Notes: generated from the sequence alone by a model not told the origin. A DNA stretch of 64,000 nt from Tunturibacter psychrotolerans (GCF_040359615.1 NZ_CP132942.1:2790001-2854000), one strand, 5' to 3'. Shown: positions 10,319 to 21,135, counted from the stretch's first letter. Numbers and translations: made by a program.

Positions 10319-10353
10319 CGCGAACATCCCGGAACTTTCCGGGATGTTTCGCG
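10319..10353. terminator. hairpin downstream of the YtxH gene
   Basis: A 14-bp stem with one bulge (CGCGAACATCCCGG / CCGGGATGTTTCGCG) around a 6-base loop. There is no strong T tract. It probably ends the YtxH transcript together with the next hairpin. Confidence 0.5.
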
Positions 10354-10373
10354 ATAAGTCAAGACTCCAAATG

Positions 10374-10403
10374 AAAAGCCCCGGCGAAGTAGCCGGGGCT
10401 TTT
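10374..10403. terminator. bidirectional terminator between the YtxH gene and clpC
   Basis: AAAAGCCCCGGC and GCCGGGGCTTTT form a perfect 12-bp stem around GAAGTA, A-flanked on one side and T-flanked on the other. It serves the convergent YtxH and clpC genes. Confidence 0.9.
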
Positions 10404-10422
10404 CATCTACCATTTTCCAGAC

Positions 10423-12891
10423 CTAAACAGTAGTCAGTTCAAGCCCAGCCACCTTCTCCTCGCCATCGGCAGAGATTGGACGGTAGAACAGTTTGTTGTT
10501 CTCCATGTAAACCTCAAGAAACGCTGGACGCTCAACGATCCCGCCGCCGATCAGGGCCTCTGATAGAGGATCCTCAACAAACCGCTGTAGCGCTCGACGC
10601 AAAGGTCGCGCACCATAGCTCCGATCCGACGCCGTCTTCTCGATGATCCACTTCTTGGCATCGTCGGTTACAGAGATCGTGATCGCCTTGTGCACCAGGT
10701 TCGCGTTCAACTGCTGCACCAGCAGCTCGAGAATCTGCATCAAGTCCGCATCCGAAAGCGACGTGAAGATGATGATTTCGTCCAGACGATTCAGGAACTC
10801 TGGATTGAAGGTCCGTTTCACCTCGCCTCGCACCAGTTCTTCCATCTTGTCCAACACCATGTCTTCCTTCTCGCTCTGAAAGCCGAGCCCCTGCCGCTTC
10901 TGCAGATGCTTCGCTCCAATGTTCGAAGTCATGATGATTATGCAATTCTTGTAGTCGACTGTGTTACCCAGGCCGTCTGTCAACTGCCCGTCTTCAAAGA
11001 CCTGCAGCAACAGATTGAACACATCCGGATGTGCCTTCTCAATCTCGTCCAGCAGCACCACGCAGTACGGATTCCGCTTCACGCGCTCGGTGAGCTGACC
11101 ACCCTCTTCATAGCCCACATAGCCCGGAGGTGAACCGATCAACTTGCTCACGGAGTGCTTCTCCATGAACTCCGACATATCAAAGCGAATCAGCGCCTTC
11201 TCACTGCCAAACAGGAACTGCGCCAGCGTCCGCGCCATCTCCGTCTTACCCACGCCCGTAGGCCCAAGGAACAGGAAGCTTCCAATCGGCCGAGCAGGAT
11301 TTTTCAACCCGGCACGCGACCGTCGAATCGCCCGCGCCAGCGCCGAGATCGCCTTATCCTGCGAGATCACGCGCTTGTGCAGCTCTTCCTCAACGCGCAG
11401 CAACCGCTGCGTCTCCTCTTCCTTCAGCGAAGTAATCGGCACGCCGGTCCAGCGGCTCACAACGTCTTCGATATCGCCGCGGGTTACAATCCCCGCTGAA
11501 GAGTCATCGAGGTGATACTTGTCTCGCAGAGCCCGTAGATTCTCCCGCTCCTTGCGCTCCTCATCCGAGTAGAACCTCGCCTTCTCGAACTCATGATTCG
11601 CAATCGCGTTCTCCATCCGGTGCACGATGAACTTGATCCGCTTTTGCACCTCGGTCAGTTCCTCAGGCATCGAGGTCTGCCGCAGCTTCACGCGAGCACC
11701 CGCCTCATCGATCAAGTCGATCGCCTTATCCGGCAGAAAACGATCCGGAATATACCGGCTGGAGTGCGACACCGAGAACGTGATCGCGTCGTCGGTATAG
11801 CTCACCGCGTGGAACTTCTCGTACTTCTCTTTGATCCCCATGATGATCTTGATCGCATCTTCCTCGTTCGGCGGAGGAACCTTCACCGCCTGGAATCTGC
11901 GCTCAAGCGAGCGGTCCTTCTCAATTGACTTCCGATACTCTGCGGGCGTCGTCGCGCCAATGCACTGAATCTCGCCGCGGCTCAATGCCGGCTTCAGAAT
12001 ATTCGCAGCATCGAGCGAACCCTCTGCAGACCCGGCCCCAACCAGAGTATGCAACTCATCGATGAACACAATGGAGTTCTGATTCTCCATGAGCTCCTTC
12101 ATGATCGTCTTCAGCCGCTCTTCAAACTGCCCGCGATACTTCGTGCCCGCAACGATCAACGAAAGATCCAGCGCCAGCACTCGCTTGTCGGCAAGGAAGC
12201 TCGGCACCTCGCCATCGGCAATCTTCTGTGCCAGGCCTTCAACAATCGCCGTTTTACCCACTCCAGGCTCACCAATCAACACCGGATTATTCTTCGTGCG
12301 TCGGCACAGAATCTGAATCACCCTATCAACTTCGCTATCGCGCCCAACCAGCGGATCCAGCTGCTGGTCCATTGCCGACTGCGTCAGATCCCGGGAAAAC
12401 TCCGCAAGCATACTCTGTTCGCCGCGCTGTCCCTTGCTTCCGCTCGAAGAAGGCGCCTTCTCCTGCGTCGTCCGCTGAAGTTCTTCGCGAATCGCCGGCA
12501 GCCGCAATCCACGCTCCTGCAGAATCTCTGCGGCAAAGCACTTCTCTTCCCGCAGCAGTCCCAGCAGCAGATGCTCTGTCCCGATATGTTTATGCGAGAG
12601 TCGCTCTGCCTCTTCCGCCGCATACGCCAACACCCGCTTGCATTCATTCGACAGTGGCAGATCGACCGAGGTCGATACCTTCTCCCGAATCGTCGTATGC
12701 CCTTCAATCTGTTTGCGTATCGACTCCACCGACGCGTGCGACCGCAAAAAGCGGTTGGTCAAAGCCTTGTCCTCACGCAGCAACCCAAGCAGAAGATGCT
12801 CAGTCTCGATGTAAGGCGACCCAAACTGACTGGCCTCATAGCGGGCAAAAAAGATCACCCGCCGCGCCTTCTCCGTATAGCGTTCGAACAT
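10423..12891 (-). CDS. clpC: ClpC, AAA+ unfoldase (Hsp100)
   Basis: 822 residues, normal for ClpC. Two N-terminal Clp repeats (about 3-145) are followed by the D1 ATPase (Walker A GEPGVGKT), a middle region with a UVR-type helix (about 415-445) and the D2 ATPase (Walker A GPTGVGKT). The presence of the UVR/M-domain and the short middle region favours ClpC over ClpA or ClpB. It partners with ClpP, encoded about 5 kb away, in protein quality control. No mcsA, mcsB or ctsR gene is next to it. Confidence 0.95.
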   Translation of the reverse strand: MFERYTEKARRVIFFARYEASQFGSPYIETEHLLLGLLREDKALTNRFLRSHASVESIRKQIEGHTTIREKVSTSVDLPLSNECKRVLAYAAEEAERLSHKHIGTEHLLLGLLREEKCFAAEILQERGLRLPAIREELQRTTQEKAPSSSGSKGQRGEQSMLAEFSRDLTQSAMDQQLDPLVGRDSEVDRVIQILCRRTKNNPVLIGEPGVGKTAIVEGLAQKIADGEVPSFLADKRVLALDLSLIVAGTKYRGQFEERLKTIMKELMENQNSIVFIDELHTLVGAGSAEGSLDAANILKPALSRGEIQCIGATTPAEYRKSIEKDRSLERRFQAVKVPPPNEEDAIKIIMGIKEKYEKFHAVSYTDDAITFSVSHSSRYIPDRFLPDKAIDLIDEAGARVKLRQTSMPEELTEVQKRIKFIVHRMENAIANHEFEKARFYSDEERKERENLRALRDKYHLDDSSAGIVTRGDIEDVVSRWTGVPITSLKEEETQRLLRVEEELHKRVISQDKAISALARAIRRSRAGLKNPARPIGSFLFLGPTGVGKTEMARTLAQFLFGSEKALIRFDMSEFMEKHSVSKLIGSPPGYVGYEEGGQLTERVKRNPYCVVLLDEIEKAHPDVFNLLLQVFEDGQLTDGLGNTVDYKNCIIIMTSNIGAKHLQKRQGLGFQSEKEDMVLDKMEELVRGEVKRTFNPEFLNRLDEIIIFTSLSDADLMQILELLVQQLNANLVHKAITISVTDDAKKWIIEKTASDRSYGARPLRRALQRFVEDPLSEALIGGGIVERPAFLEVYMENNKLFYRPISADGEEKVAGLELTTV

Positions 12892-13265
12892 ATATCCCCT
12901 TCAAGCCGACCACCATCCAGCCCGAAGGCCGCATAGCGCCGTTGGTCCCAACAACCGTCTCCGTGCCGCTCACTCCCGGAGACAACTCAGGCTACTTCAA
13001 CCTACGAAGCATCCATCCCACTACTTCTTAGTGTAGTCGTATGCACAAAATATTCGAAATCACTCGAAAGTTATGCATAACTTAGCACTCTTGTTAGACG
13101 TGGCCTGTGCAAAACCAGCACCAAATTGGGTGCACTGTATACGCAATCACGCTTTCTTGATCTGTTGGATGACTTTTTCGAGCCTGAAGGACCTGAAAAA
13201 ATGGCTAAATTCATCTCTCTTGACTCACGAAAGTGTCGAGCAGCCACTGGGTTCGCTCGGTGGAC
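12892..13265. other. intergenic region upstream of clpC
   Basis: It holds the clpC promoter region and the 3' flank of lolD. It is AT-richer near 13020-13090 and includes a short palindrome TTATGCATAA. I see no CIRCE or other known heat-shock operator. Confidence 0.4.
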
Positions 13266-14069
13266 CTATTCAGCTTGAACGCGACGATCTCCCATCGTTC
13301 GCCCGTCCGTGAGTCTACCTTCCCGCAGCCTTAACACCCGGTCACATCGTTCCGCAAACTCCAGATTGTGCGTCACCAGGACACTCGTAAGCCCATGCGC
13401 CTCATGCAGACGCTGAATCAAGCTGAACACCGCCTCCGCAGTCTTCCCATCCAGATCACCCGTTGGTTCGTCTGCCAAAAGCAGTCTCGGTTCCGTTATC
13501 AGCGCCCGCGCCACGCTCACCCTCTGTTGCTCCCCTCCGCTCAACTCACCGGAGCGATTTCCCCCCCGATCCGCAAGCCCCACCTCGGCCAACCAGAAAC
13601 GCGCCTTCTCCAACGCCTCTATCCGTCTCATCCCACGAGCCAGCAGCGGCATCGCAACATTTTCGAGCGCCGTAAACTCCGGCAGCAAATAATGAAACTG
13701 CCATACATACCCCACGTCCCGATTGCGAAACTCCGCAGCCTGCTTTGGCGTAAACGAACTCAATCGGGTCTCCCCGCACCAAACCTCTCCAGCCGTAGGC
13801 GTATCGAGCGCCGCCAACAGATGCAGCAGGGAACTCTTCCCCGCGCCGCTCTCACCAACAATAGCGACCATCTCTCCCGCATGTACCTTCAGGTCCAACT
13901 CACGAAACAGCTCCAGCCCCGCTCGCCCCGAACCACTCTTTCCGGCAACCGCCTCATACGTCTTCGTCAGTCCCACCGCACGCATCACGACCGTGCGCTC
14001 CCGCACCACCGGCAGCGGCTCCAGCGTGCCCTCATTCTCAAACCTGACATCCCCCTCGTTCGGATCCAT
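13266..14069 (-). CDS. lolD: ABC transporter ATP-binding protein, LolD type
   Basis: 267 residues. After a variable 30-residue N-terminus comes the ATPase: Walker A GESGAGKSS near 72-80, the LolD/MacB-type Q-loop region, signature LSGGEQQR near 174, Walker B LLLADEPTGDLD and the switch His in VTHN. With the permease at 14571-15863 it should form an inner-membrane complex that moves lipoproteins to the periplasmic carrier LolA. The ATG overlaps the stop of the upstream gene by one base (TGATG), so translation is coupled. Confidence 0.9.
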   Translation of the reverse strand: MDPNEGDVRFENEGTLEPLPVVRERTVVMRAVGLTKTYEAVAGKSGSGRAGLELFRELDLKVHAGEMVAIVGESGAGKSSLLHLLAALDTPTAGEVWCGETRLSSFTPKQAAEFRNRDVGYVWQFHYLLPEFTALENVAMPLLARGMRRIEALEKARFWLAEVGLADRGGNRSGELSGGEQQRVSVARALITEPRLLLADEPTGDLDGKTAEAVFSLIQRLHEAHGLTSVLVTHNLEFAERCDRVLRLREGRLTDGRTMGDRRVQAE

Positions 14070-14578
14070 CAGCCCTTCACCCCGCCCGGTTCAGTCGCGC
14101 CCGTGAGCGCCGCGACACCCTGCCCTGAAGATTCCTGTTCCGGACCCCTCCCCAGTGAGATAGCAATGCGATTCCACGCATTCATCGTCGTAATCGCCAA
14201 AGTAAGATTCACCGTCTCAACCTCATCGAAGTGTTCCCGTAGCTCGTCATACACGGCATCAGGAGCATGTCCCTCTTGAATATTCGTCACCCCCTCCGCC
14301 CACGCCAGCGCCGCCCGTTCTCGCTTCGTATAAGCCTCCGACCCACGCCAATCCCCAACATCTGCCACTCGCTTCTTGGTCTCATTCATCTTCTTCAACT
14401 CAGCCGTATGGACACGAACGCAATACTCACACCCATTCATCAACGAAATCTTCAACCGAACGAACCCAAGCAACGAAGCCTCAAGCCCCGTCTCCGTATT
14501 CAGGTAGTGCTCCAGCGCCGTCATCTTCGCCAGCCCATTCGGCGCCAGCTGCCCATACTTCAATCTCGGTTCATTCAT
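14069..14578 (-). CDS. carboxymuconolactone decarboxylase/AhpD-like protein
   Basis: 169 residues. The CEYC-x2-H motif near 50-56 is the AhpD-type redox centre (Cys-x2-Cys plus His), followed by the helical core of the family. Such proteins reduce peroxiredoxins or detoxify peroxides. It overlaps the permease stop by 8 bases and lolD by 1 base, so it is embedded in the Lol operon. Whether it has a role linked to lipoprotein export or is only co-transcribed cannot be told. Confidence 0.85.
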   Translation of the reverse strand: MNEPRLKYGQLAPNGLAKMTALEHYLNTETGLEASLLGFVRLKISLMNGCEYCVRVHTAELKKMNETKKRVADVGDWRGSEAYTKRERAALAWAEGVTNIQEGHAPDAVYDELREHFDEVETVNLTLAITTMNAWNRIAISLGRGPEQESSGQGVAALTGATEPGGVKG

Positions 14579-15863
14579 ATCGCAAAGCCTCCGCCGGCAG
14601 CACCTTCGCCGCGCTCACACTTGGATAAATCGTAGCAATCAGACTCACACCCAACGAAACAGCGGCCACAATCACCGCATCCCAAACTCGCGGAGCGAAC
14701 GGCAGATAGTCAATCGAATAAACCGCAGCATCTAGCCGAATAAACCGGTAGTGCCCACCCAGCCAACTCAATCCATACCCAAGAATCAACCCCAACACAG
14801 TTCCGATCACCGAGATCAGCAACCCCTGCATCAAGAAAATCCGCCGCACCTGATCCGCCCTCACCCCAAAGCTCATCAGCACCGCAATATCGCGGGTCTT
14901 CTCCATCACCATCATGGTCAGGGCAATCAGAATATTCAGCGCAGCCACGCAAACAATCAGCGCCAGCACGATAAACGTCACTACTTGCTCCAGCTTCAAG
15001 GCACGGAACAGCTCCCGATTCTGCTCCATCCAGTTCGTCGTCTGAAACCCCTTACCCGCCGCATCTTCAATCACCCGACCAACGCGATCAGCGTGATAAA
15101 GATCATCCACCTTGAAGCTGATCACGGAAATCAGATCCGGCTCACTAAACAGACTCTGCGCATCCGCCAACCGAAGAAACGCGTAGCTCGAGTCATACTG
15201 ATAAAACCCCGACTTAAAGATTCCTGCCACTTGAAACCGTTCATACTTTGGGACCAGCCCCAGCGGTGTCAGCTCGCCCTGAGGGCTCGTAACCAGCACC
15301 CCATCCCCAACCTTTGCTCCCAGCGTGTCCGCCATATCCTGCCCAATCACAATCGGCGGAATCTCCCGCGACACAGCGCTCCCGCAGTCATTTCGAGGAC
15401 CCGTTCCATCCGCGCAAGGAGTCGCCCTCCGAGCCAACGGTTCCAGCGCCGATGCCGAACCCTGCACCACGTTCTGCAGCAGATCTCCTACGGTCTTCTC
15501 GTCTGCCGGAATCACCCCCTTCACCAGCCCGCCGCCACTCCGGGCCCCCTTCGAAATGAGTACCTGCCCATACAATCCCGGAGCCGCCGCCACCACATGC
15601 GGTACACCGCGAAGCCGCTCCAGCAACGACCTCCAGTCGCGTATACCATCACCCGCCACGCGCATCAGGTCCACATGCGAGGTTGACCCTACGAGCCGTT
15701 CCTGCAAGTCCCTCCGCATCCCGTTCGTAATTGCCAACGCAATGATCAGGGAAGCAACTCCAGCCGCAACACCAATCACTGAAATTGCCGTGATCACTCC
15801 CACCACAGCCTGTCGCCGCTTCGCCCGCAGATAACGCGCCGCAATAAAAAATTCAAATCGCAT
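14571..15863 (-). CDS. lipoprotein-releasing ABC permease, LolC/LolE family
   Basis: 430 residues. One membrane segment at about 20-45 is followed by a large periplasmic MacB-like domain (about 50-285) and three membrane segments at the C-terminus (about 290-315, 340-370, 390-415). The order and length match LolC/LolE. A single permease gene with one ATPase implies a homodimer (LolF-like) or a second permease elsewhere. It is first in the permease-AhpD-lolD operon. Confidence 0.9.
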   Translation of the reverse strand: MRFEFFIAARYLRAKRRQAVVGVITAISVIGVAAGVASLIIALAITNGMRRDLQERLVGSTSHVDLMRVAGDGIRDWRSLLERLRGVPHVVAAAPGLYGQVLISKGARSGGGLVKGVIPADEKTVGDLLQNVVQGSASALEPLARRATPCADGTGPRNDCGSAVSREIPPIVIGQDMADTLGAKVGDGVLVTSPQGELTPLGLVPKYERFQVAGIFKSGFYQYDSSYAFLRLADAQSLFSEPDLISVISFKVDDLYHADRVGRVIEDAAGKGFQTTNWMEQNRELFRALKLEQVVTFIVLALIVCVAALNILIALTMMVMEKTRDIAVLMSFGVRADQVRRIFLMQGLLISVIGTVLGLILGYGLSWLGGHYRFIRLDAAVYSIDYLPFAPRVWDAVIVAAVSLGVSLIATIYPSVSAAKVLPAEALRYE

Positions 15864-16000
15864 CGAATCCCAGCTTACTATTCACATTCATCGAGCGCCG
15901 AGCAACGCCAGGCCCCCGCCTTTGACCCGCCTCAACAAGGTATAAAGTCACGAAGTGACCGCTCCTCGCGAAGTGGGCCTGTCAGACAGGACACGCAGCT

Positions 16001-16648
16001 TTAATGCGCCATCACCTTAGGCAGATTCCAATGCTTCGCCACCGCCACCATGCGCAACACAAAACAACAACCCCCACCCACGGTCATCGCAATCGGTCGA
16101 GGCGCCTTCAGCGCCAGGCCAATCACCATCACCGCCGCTCCCACCAGCGCAGCCGAGGCATAGATATCCGTATTCAAAATTCCTGGCACCCGCGCCATCA
16201 TCACATCACGAATCGTCCCACCGCCCACACCAGTAAGCACGCCCATAAGTACAGAAATCATCGGATTGATTCCAAACTCCAGCGCCTTCCCCGCACCCGC
16301 CATCGCAAAGAGTGCCAACCCCGCCGCATCGAGCGTAATCAACAACTGCTGCGGCACATGTTGAAACGACGGAAAAAAACAAAACACCGCAGCCCCACCC
16401 GCAAACGCCGTCGCTCCATATCTCCAATCGCGAATACTGTTCGGAGGCACCGCGCCAATCAACAAATCCCGCACCGTACCCCCGCCCAGCGCCGTAACAA
16501 ACGACACCACCAGCAGCCCCAGTAGATCAAGCTCGCCCCGAATTCCGGCCAGCGCCCCCTCTACTGCAAAGACAAACGTCCCGACGAGGTCAACTGCCAG
16601 CAGCACCACATCCTGCCCATACTTTGGGAACCAGTCACGCAGCGCCAT
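16001..16648 (-). CDS. TRIC-type channel, UPF0126/YadS family
   Basis: 215 residues with about seven membrane segments. Two internally repeated GGGTxRD motifs (ALGGGTVRDLLIG and GVGGGTIRDVMMA) mark the two-fold repeat of UPF0126 proteins. Bacterial members form trimeric cation channels or have been linked to glycine uptake. Its first base overlaps the stop of the propeller gene, so the two are translationally coupled. Confidence 0.9.
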   Translation of the reverse strand: MALRDWFPKYGQDVVLLAVDLVGTFVFAVEGALAGIRGELDLLGLLVVSFVTALGGGTVRDLLIGAVPPNSIRDWRYGATAFAGGAAVFCFFPSFQHVPQQLLITLDAAGLALFAMAGAGKALEFGINPMISVLMGVLTGVGGGTIRDVMMARVPGILNTDIYASAALVGAAVMVIGLALKAPRPIAMTVGGGCCFVLRMVAVAKHWNLPKVMAH

Positions 16649-18879
16649 TACCGCACAACCGCCTTCACAGCCACCACATTCTCATACCGGTCGTACACTC
16701 TCACCGCCAGCACGTGCTCCTTCGCATCGGTCACGGGCGAAGCTGAGGCAGGCACAGCCACCGTAAAGTCATAGCGCTCCGCCAACGAATCTGAGACCTT
16801 TCCTACCGGCTCAAGATACTGCCACGGTCCTGCATCAATCGAGTACTCTGCATGAGCGATTGGCGAAGTGGCATCTCGCGCTTCGAACGTCGCATGAATA
16901 GAAATCGAGGCGGCTTTGTTCGGACCACTCTGCTCAAAGAGAGTCTGTTTTGTCGCTGTCAGCACTCCTGGAACAGGCGGCGTCGTATCCACCACAAACA
17001 CTTCGCTCGCACGCTCTCCTGTCAGAGCCTCCGTGTCCGTATGGTCTGGCGCATCGCTTGCCACCACCTTCACCTCATAGCTGCCATCCGGCAATAAAGC
17101 CGAATCGAAGCTGTAAACTTTCTCCGAGATCTTGTCCTTCAACAGCCGCCAGTTCGCCTCACCCACCCCGCGATACCACACAGCAAACATCAGGTCATCA
17201 CCATTGTCATCATGCGCCATCCACCGAACCGTTACAGCGGTTTTATCCTTTTGCGCAGTCAGCGGAGTAGAGTTCGCATCCGGCGAAAAGTTCACCGGTG
17301 CCGCTCCTGCAGCAGCAGGGAAGACCACCTGTACCGTCGCATTCGCCGCGACCGGAGTAACCGCCGCTACCCGCGCTCCCGGTTGCACCAACACCTCATC
17401 CACCACCGGCGCAAGGTTACGCTGGAGGTAATTCAGCGCCACCGCATCCACCGTGCCGCTCGGCCGTAGGACTGCCTTCCACTGCACAAACCGTCCCGCT
17501 GGAACCGTGAAATTCCCACCCGGTCCAACCTTTACCCATTCGCTCCAACCCATCACAGGACTTTCGACATTGCCGCTCCGCACAAACAGATCGAACCCCG
17601 CTGGCGCGCCGGCCCTCACCTCGGCACGACCCCACTGAGAGAAACTCTGCGCATCGAAGACATCACTCGTATACGTCGCCCCGGTCGCAACCGCATCACC
17701 CAGTCGAAACACCTTCCCGCTATTGCTGGTTGCGATCAGTAGACCGTCCTTCACTGCGGCAAACGCCATCCCCTGTGACGCCTCCAAATGAGCGATATCG
17801 GTAAAGCGTCCGCTACCATCCGTATCCACGCGATACACGCGGCCTCGATTTCCCGTAGCCGCCAGCAGGCTCCCATCTCGTACCGTGAGCGCGTACACCA
17901 CATCATCCTTCAACGTCAGGAGCTTCTGCGGAGCGCCGTCCCGCGCAATCCTGTATATCTCCGACCCGTCTGGCACCAGCGTATTCGCGCCAGCAGCCGT
18001 CGAAGACCCTGGCTGCACAAACGTAATCGTCACCCCAACGCCACCCGTCACCGGCAACGGTGGAAGTGTCGAGTGTCCCTTCGTCCCAACCCCGGCCGCA
18101 TAAACATTCCCCGCGGCGTCCATGGCCAGTGCCGTAATCTCGCGTCGTCCCGCAGCGTACACCGCAAACGGCTTCGCACCCACTGTCTCTGTCGCAAAAC
18201 GGTACACCACACCCGATCCATCCGACCCGGCCCACAGCGTCCCATCCGCGCCAAGCAGCAAACACCGAATATGCTGGTCTGCAGTCTTGAACAACACCTC
18301 TGCCTTACCACCCCCCGCGGGCACTCGGTACACTACCGCCGGAGCGCCCACCGCAACGTACACCTCGCCACCCTTTCCCACAGCCAGGTCCCACAGATAC
18401 TTTGGCTTCTCCTCCGTCGTCGCCGGATCGAACACAACAGCCGCTGGCCCTCCATCCGCTGGAATCCGATACACCTTCCCATCCGGTGATGTCGCCGCGA
18501 GCACGCTTCCGTCAGCCGCGACACGAACCGCCTGAACCGCCAGCTCTTTCCCCGCAAAGATCTGCGTCGCCTTACCCGCGGGTGTCACCTTCATGACCAA
18601 TGCCGACCCTGCCGCCGAACCCCCAAGCCCCGCATAGCTGTTCCCGGCAGCATCGCTGGCCAGTGACCACGCGTAGCTCTTCCCGCTCTCATACATCAGG
18701 GAAGTCGCGGGTCCTGGCTCCAGCCGTCCATCGCTGCGGATAGCCACCCCCTCAGCGTTGCCCTTTTCCATTTCGTCGTAGCGCTCAACGCTCCACAGCT
18801 TCGTACCCTGTGCGCTCACCCACCCGGACAGCAGGGAACACCCCACCGCCAATCCCGTAACCAACACTCGTCGCATCAT
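16648..18879 (-). CDS. secreted beta-propeller protein with C-terminal Ig-like region
   Basis: 743 residues. A signal peptide (1-23, ending WVSAQG) leads to a repetitive propeller (about 40-420) with many DGSVLAA, GNVYAA and GTLWAG blades of the NHL/SMP-30 kind. The C-terminal part (about 480-740) includes a fibronectin/Ig-like section with SFDSALLPDGSYEVKV. The substrate or partner is unknown. It is translated with the TRIC channel gene, though no functional link is known to me. Confidence 0.8.
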   Translation of the reverse strand: MMRRVLVTGLAVGCSLLSGWVSAQGTKLWSVERYDEMEKGNAEGVAIRSDGRLEPGPATSLMYESGKSYAWSLASDAAGNSYAGLGGSAAGSALVMKVTPAGKATQIFAGKELAVQAVRVAADGSVLAATSPDGKVYRIPADGGPAAVVFDPATTEEKPKYLWDLAVGKGGEVYVAVGAPAVVYRVPAGGGKAEVLFKTADQHIRCLLLGADGTLWAGSDGSGVVYRFATETVGAKPFAVYAAGRREITALAMDAAGNVYAAGVGTKGHSTLPPLPVTGGVGVTITFVQPGSSTAAGANTLVPDGSEIYRIARDGAPQKLLTLKDDVVYALTVRDGSLLAATGNRGRVYRVDTDGSGRFTDIAHLEASQGMAFAAVKDGLLIATSNSGKVFRLGDAVATGATYTSDVFDAQSFSQWGRAEVRAGAPAGFDLFVRSGNVESPVMGWSEWVKVGPGGNFTVPAGRFVQWKAVLRPSGTVDAVALNYLQRNLAPVVDEVLVQPGARVAAVTPVAANATVQVVFPAAAGAAPVNFSPDANSTPLTAQKDKTAVTVRWMAHDDNGDDLMFAVWYRGVGEANWRLLKDKISEKVYSFDSALLPDGSYEVKVVASDAPDHTDTEALTGERASEVFVVDTTPPVPGVLTATKQTLFEQSGPNKAASISIHATFEARDATSPIAHAEYSIDAGPWQYLEPVGKVSDSLAERYDFTVAVPASASPVTDAKEHVLAVRVYDRYENVVAVKAVVR

Positions 18880-19115
18880 TCTGATCCTGAGTCTAAAGCA
18901 CTTCGTCTTGACAGGTACTTCGTTGAAGAATCAATTCGGGTGACGCTTGTTTTTTGTGTGGCATTCAACATTTCTTGGGCTAAGATCCTTTTCAAGAACC
19001 TATTCAAGCTAAAAAGCAAGCGGAGAACGGAGTCGCCTCTGCAGTTGGAGGAGGATCTGGAATAATTGCCGCACATGGATAAACCCATTGCCTTGTCTTC
19101 CTTCAAGGAGACTAA

Positions 19116-20102
19116 ATGCCACGAGTTACTGTCCTGGTTCCCGTCTACAACGGAGCGTCTCATCTAGGTGCGACACTAACTTCTCTGCTCGCTCAGACTT
19201 ATAAAGATTTCGAGCTTCTGGTAATCGACGACGGGAGCACAGACAACTCCGTCAAAATCATCAAGTCCTTTTCAGACCCGCGGATACGCGTGATGCAGCA
19301 GGAGAATGTAGGGCTTTGCTCCACTTTGAATCGGGGCATACAAGAAGCTCGTGGCGAATACATTGCTCGTAGTGACCAGGACGACATCAGCTTTCCGCAT
19401 CGATTGGATCGCGAGATGACGGTGGCGGATACATATCCCGAAGCTCTTGGCATGTTCGCTTACAACACCAAGATCGGCGAGAAACATTCGTGGACAAACT
19501 CAGATAAGCTAACGCCGACGAACTGTGTCAGAGTCTATGATCCAATAAAGGATGGTTGTCTTCTCGGTTCTACCATGTTGGCTCGTACCTCGGCTCTGCG
19601 CGAGATCGGTGGATTCCGGGAGCGATATTATCCCGTCGATGACTGGGACCTGGAGTGCCGTCTTGCCGAGAAAGGACAGGTACTGGTGATATGTGAGCTT
19701 CTGGTTGCCTATCGATTCCATCGCGACGCCAGCACCTACAGAGTCTTCTCTGAGATGCAGCAGAAGAGATATTGGACCAAGGACTCACACCGTCGTCGAG
19801 TTCAGAATCTTCCCGAACTCTCTTTCGAGGAATTTCTGGCCCAGTTGCCCGGAAATATCCGTGCAAGGCTTCAACGCCGTCGACTAGGTCTATGGAAACT
19901 TCACACCCGCATCGCTGGACAGCATCTCCTCGACGGCAATTATCTGAAAGCCGCAGTCAATCTGACAGCCGCTTCGTTTCTCCACCCGATCGATATTTCG
20001 AAACGAATTAGAAGGATGCTGCTCCGAGAAAGAATCCCAGTAACTACCAGCGGCGAAACCTCCGTGGAGTCCGGGACCTCGCCGCAGGAAGCACCGCATT
20101 AA
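19116..20102 (+). CDS. family 2 glycosyltransferase
   Basis: 328 residues with AAGGAG a few bases upstream of the ATG. The N-terminal GT-A domain has VLVPVYNGA (3-11), DDGSTDNS near 37-44 and a DQDD metal-binding motif near 88-91. It ends in a basic helical region. Such enzymes transfer a sugar from a nucleotide sugar during polysaccharide or glycan synthesis. It stands alone on the plus strand, so the acceptor is unknown. Confidence 0.88.
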   Translation: MPRVTVLVPVYNGASHLGATLTSLLAQTYKDFELLVIDDGSTDNSVKIIKSFSDPRIRVMQQENVGLCSTLNRGIQEARGEYIARSDQDDISFPHRLDREMTVADTYPEALGMFAYNTKIGEKHSWTNSDKLTPTNCVRVYDPIKDGCLLGSTMLARTSALREIGGFRERYYPVDDWDLECRLAEKGQVLVICELLVAYRFHRDASTYRVFSEMQQKRYWTKDSHRRRVQNLPELSFEEFLAQLPGNIRARLQRRRLGLWKLHTRIAGQHLLDGNYLKAAVNLTAASFLHPIDISKRIRRMLLRERIPVTTSGETSVESGTSPQEAPH

Positions 20103-20127
20103 CCCATTCCTTGCAATCCATTAAGAC

Positions 20128-21135
20128 TTAGTTCGTCAGGACAGCCCGATACCGAATCTGGTTCTTCTTTACTTTTGTCACGGCATCGTTCGCCTTCGCC
20201 ATCGCAAACTTCTCGGTGACCGCTTTTACTCCATGCCGCGCCGCTACACTCAGCATCTCGCTCAGCTCATGCGGACTACCGGTGTTACTACCCGCAATAG
20301 CCTTCTGGCTGTGAATCAACGACGCTCCCTGGATCTGCAGCGGCGAAGGAGACGCGCCAACGATGCAAAAAGTGCCCTTGGGACGCAGCGCACTCACATA
20401 GGCCTGCCAGTCCTGGTCGGCGCTCACAGTCGAAAGTAGAAAATCAAACGACCCTGCCACCTTCTTCAACGCGCCCGTATCCCGCGTATTTACGAACTCG
20501 TGCGCCCCCAGCTCCTTTGCCTCCGCTTCTTTATCCTTCGAAGTCGAAAACGCCGTCACTTCCGCGCCAAATGCCTTTGCGAACTGCACCCCGAGATGCC
20601 CAAGGCCACCAATTCCAATGACTCCCACACGCGACGAGGGCCGCACGCCATAGTTCATCAACGGAGCATAAACTGTAATTCCGCCGCACATTAGCGGAGC
20701 CGCGTTTTCGCTCTCAAGCGATGTCGGAATTGGAATCGCAAACCGCGAGTTTACCCGAACTCTATCGGCGAATCCTCCATTCCGACCCACGCAAGTAGGC
20801 TGCGACTTCGCGCACAAATGTTCTTGCCCCTGCCGGCACCACTCGCAGATTCCGCAGCTGTCTGCCTGCCAACCGACTCCGACCCTCTCACCCATCGTAC
20901 GGTCCTTCACCCCCGAGCCAACCCCCACAACGGTTCCCACAATCTCATGGCCCGGAATAAACGGATACTTGCTGATCCCCCAATCGTTATCGATCAGATG
21001 TACGTCGCTGTGGCACACGCCACAATGCGAGATCTTGATCTCCACCTCATGGGTCTCCAGCTCGCCCGGATCATACTTGTACGCCAGTAAATGTGCACCG
21101 GCTGCGTGCACCGCAAAGCCATGAATTTCACTCAT
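20128..21135 (-). CDS. zinc-dependent alcohol dehydrogenase (CAD/AdhA-like)
   Basis: 335 residues. Catalytic zinc ligands are in GVCHSD and PGHEIVG; four structural-zinc cysteines lie in the SCGICEWCRQGQEHLC stretch. The Rossmann motif is GIGGLGHLGVQ. The layout fits the cinnamyl-alcohol dehydrogenase-like group, usually NADP-dependent aldehyde reductases. It is a single-gene unit. Confidence 0.92.
   Translation of the reverse strand: MSEIHGFAVHAAGAHLLAYKYDPGELETHEVEIKISHCGVCHSDVHLIDNDWGISKYPFIPGHEIVGTVVGVGSGVKDRTMGERVGVGWQADSCGICEWCRQGQEHLCAKSQPTCVGRNGGFADRVRVNSRFAIPIPTSLESENAAPLMCGGITVYAPLMNYGVRPSSRVGVIGIGGLGHLGVQFAKAFGAEVTAFSTSKDKEAEAKELGAHEFVNTRDTGALKKVAGSFDFLLSTVSADQDWQAYVSALRPKGTFCIVGASPSPLQIQGASLIHSQKAIAGSNTGSPHELSEMLSVAARHGVKAVTEKFAMAKANDAVTKVKKNQIRYRAVLTN

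Noticed and set aside
13073..13312. 79-codon plus-strand frame between clpC and lolD
   Set aside because: It overlaps the lolD 3' end, has no ribosome-binding site and looks like chance coding.
14751..15686. 311-codon plus-strand frame opposite the Lol permease
   Set aside because: Gln/His/Arg/Pro-rich shadow with no start signal.
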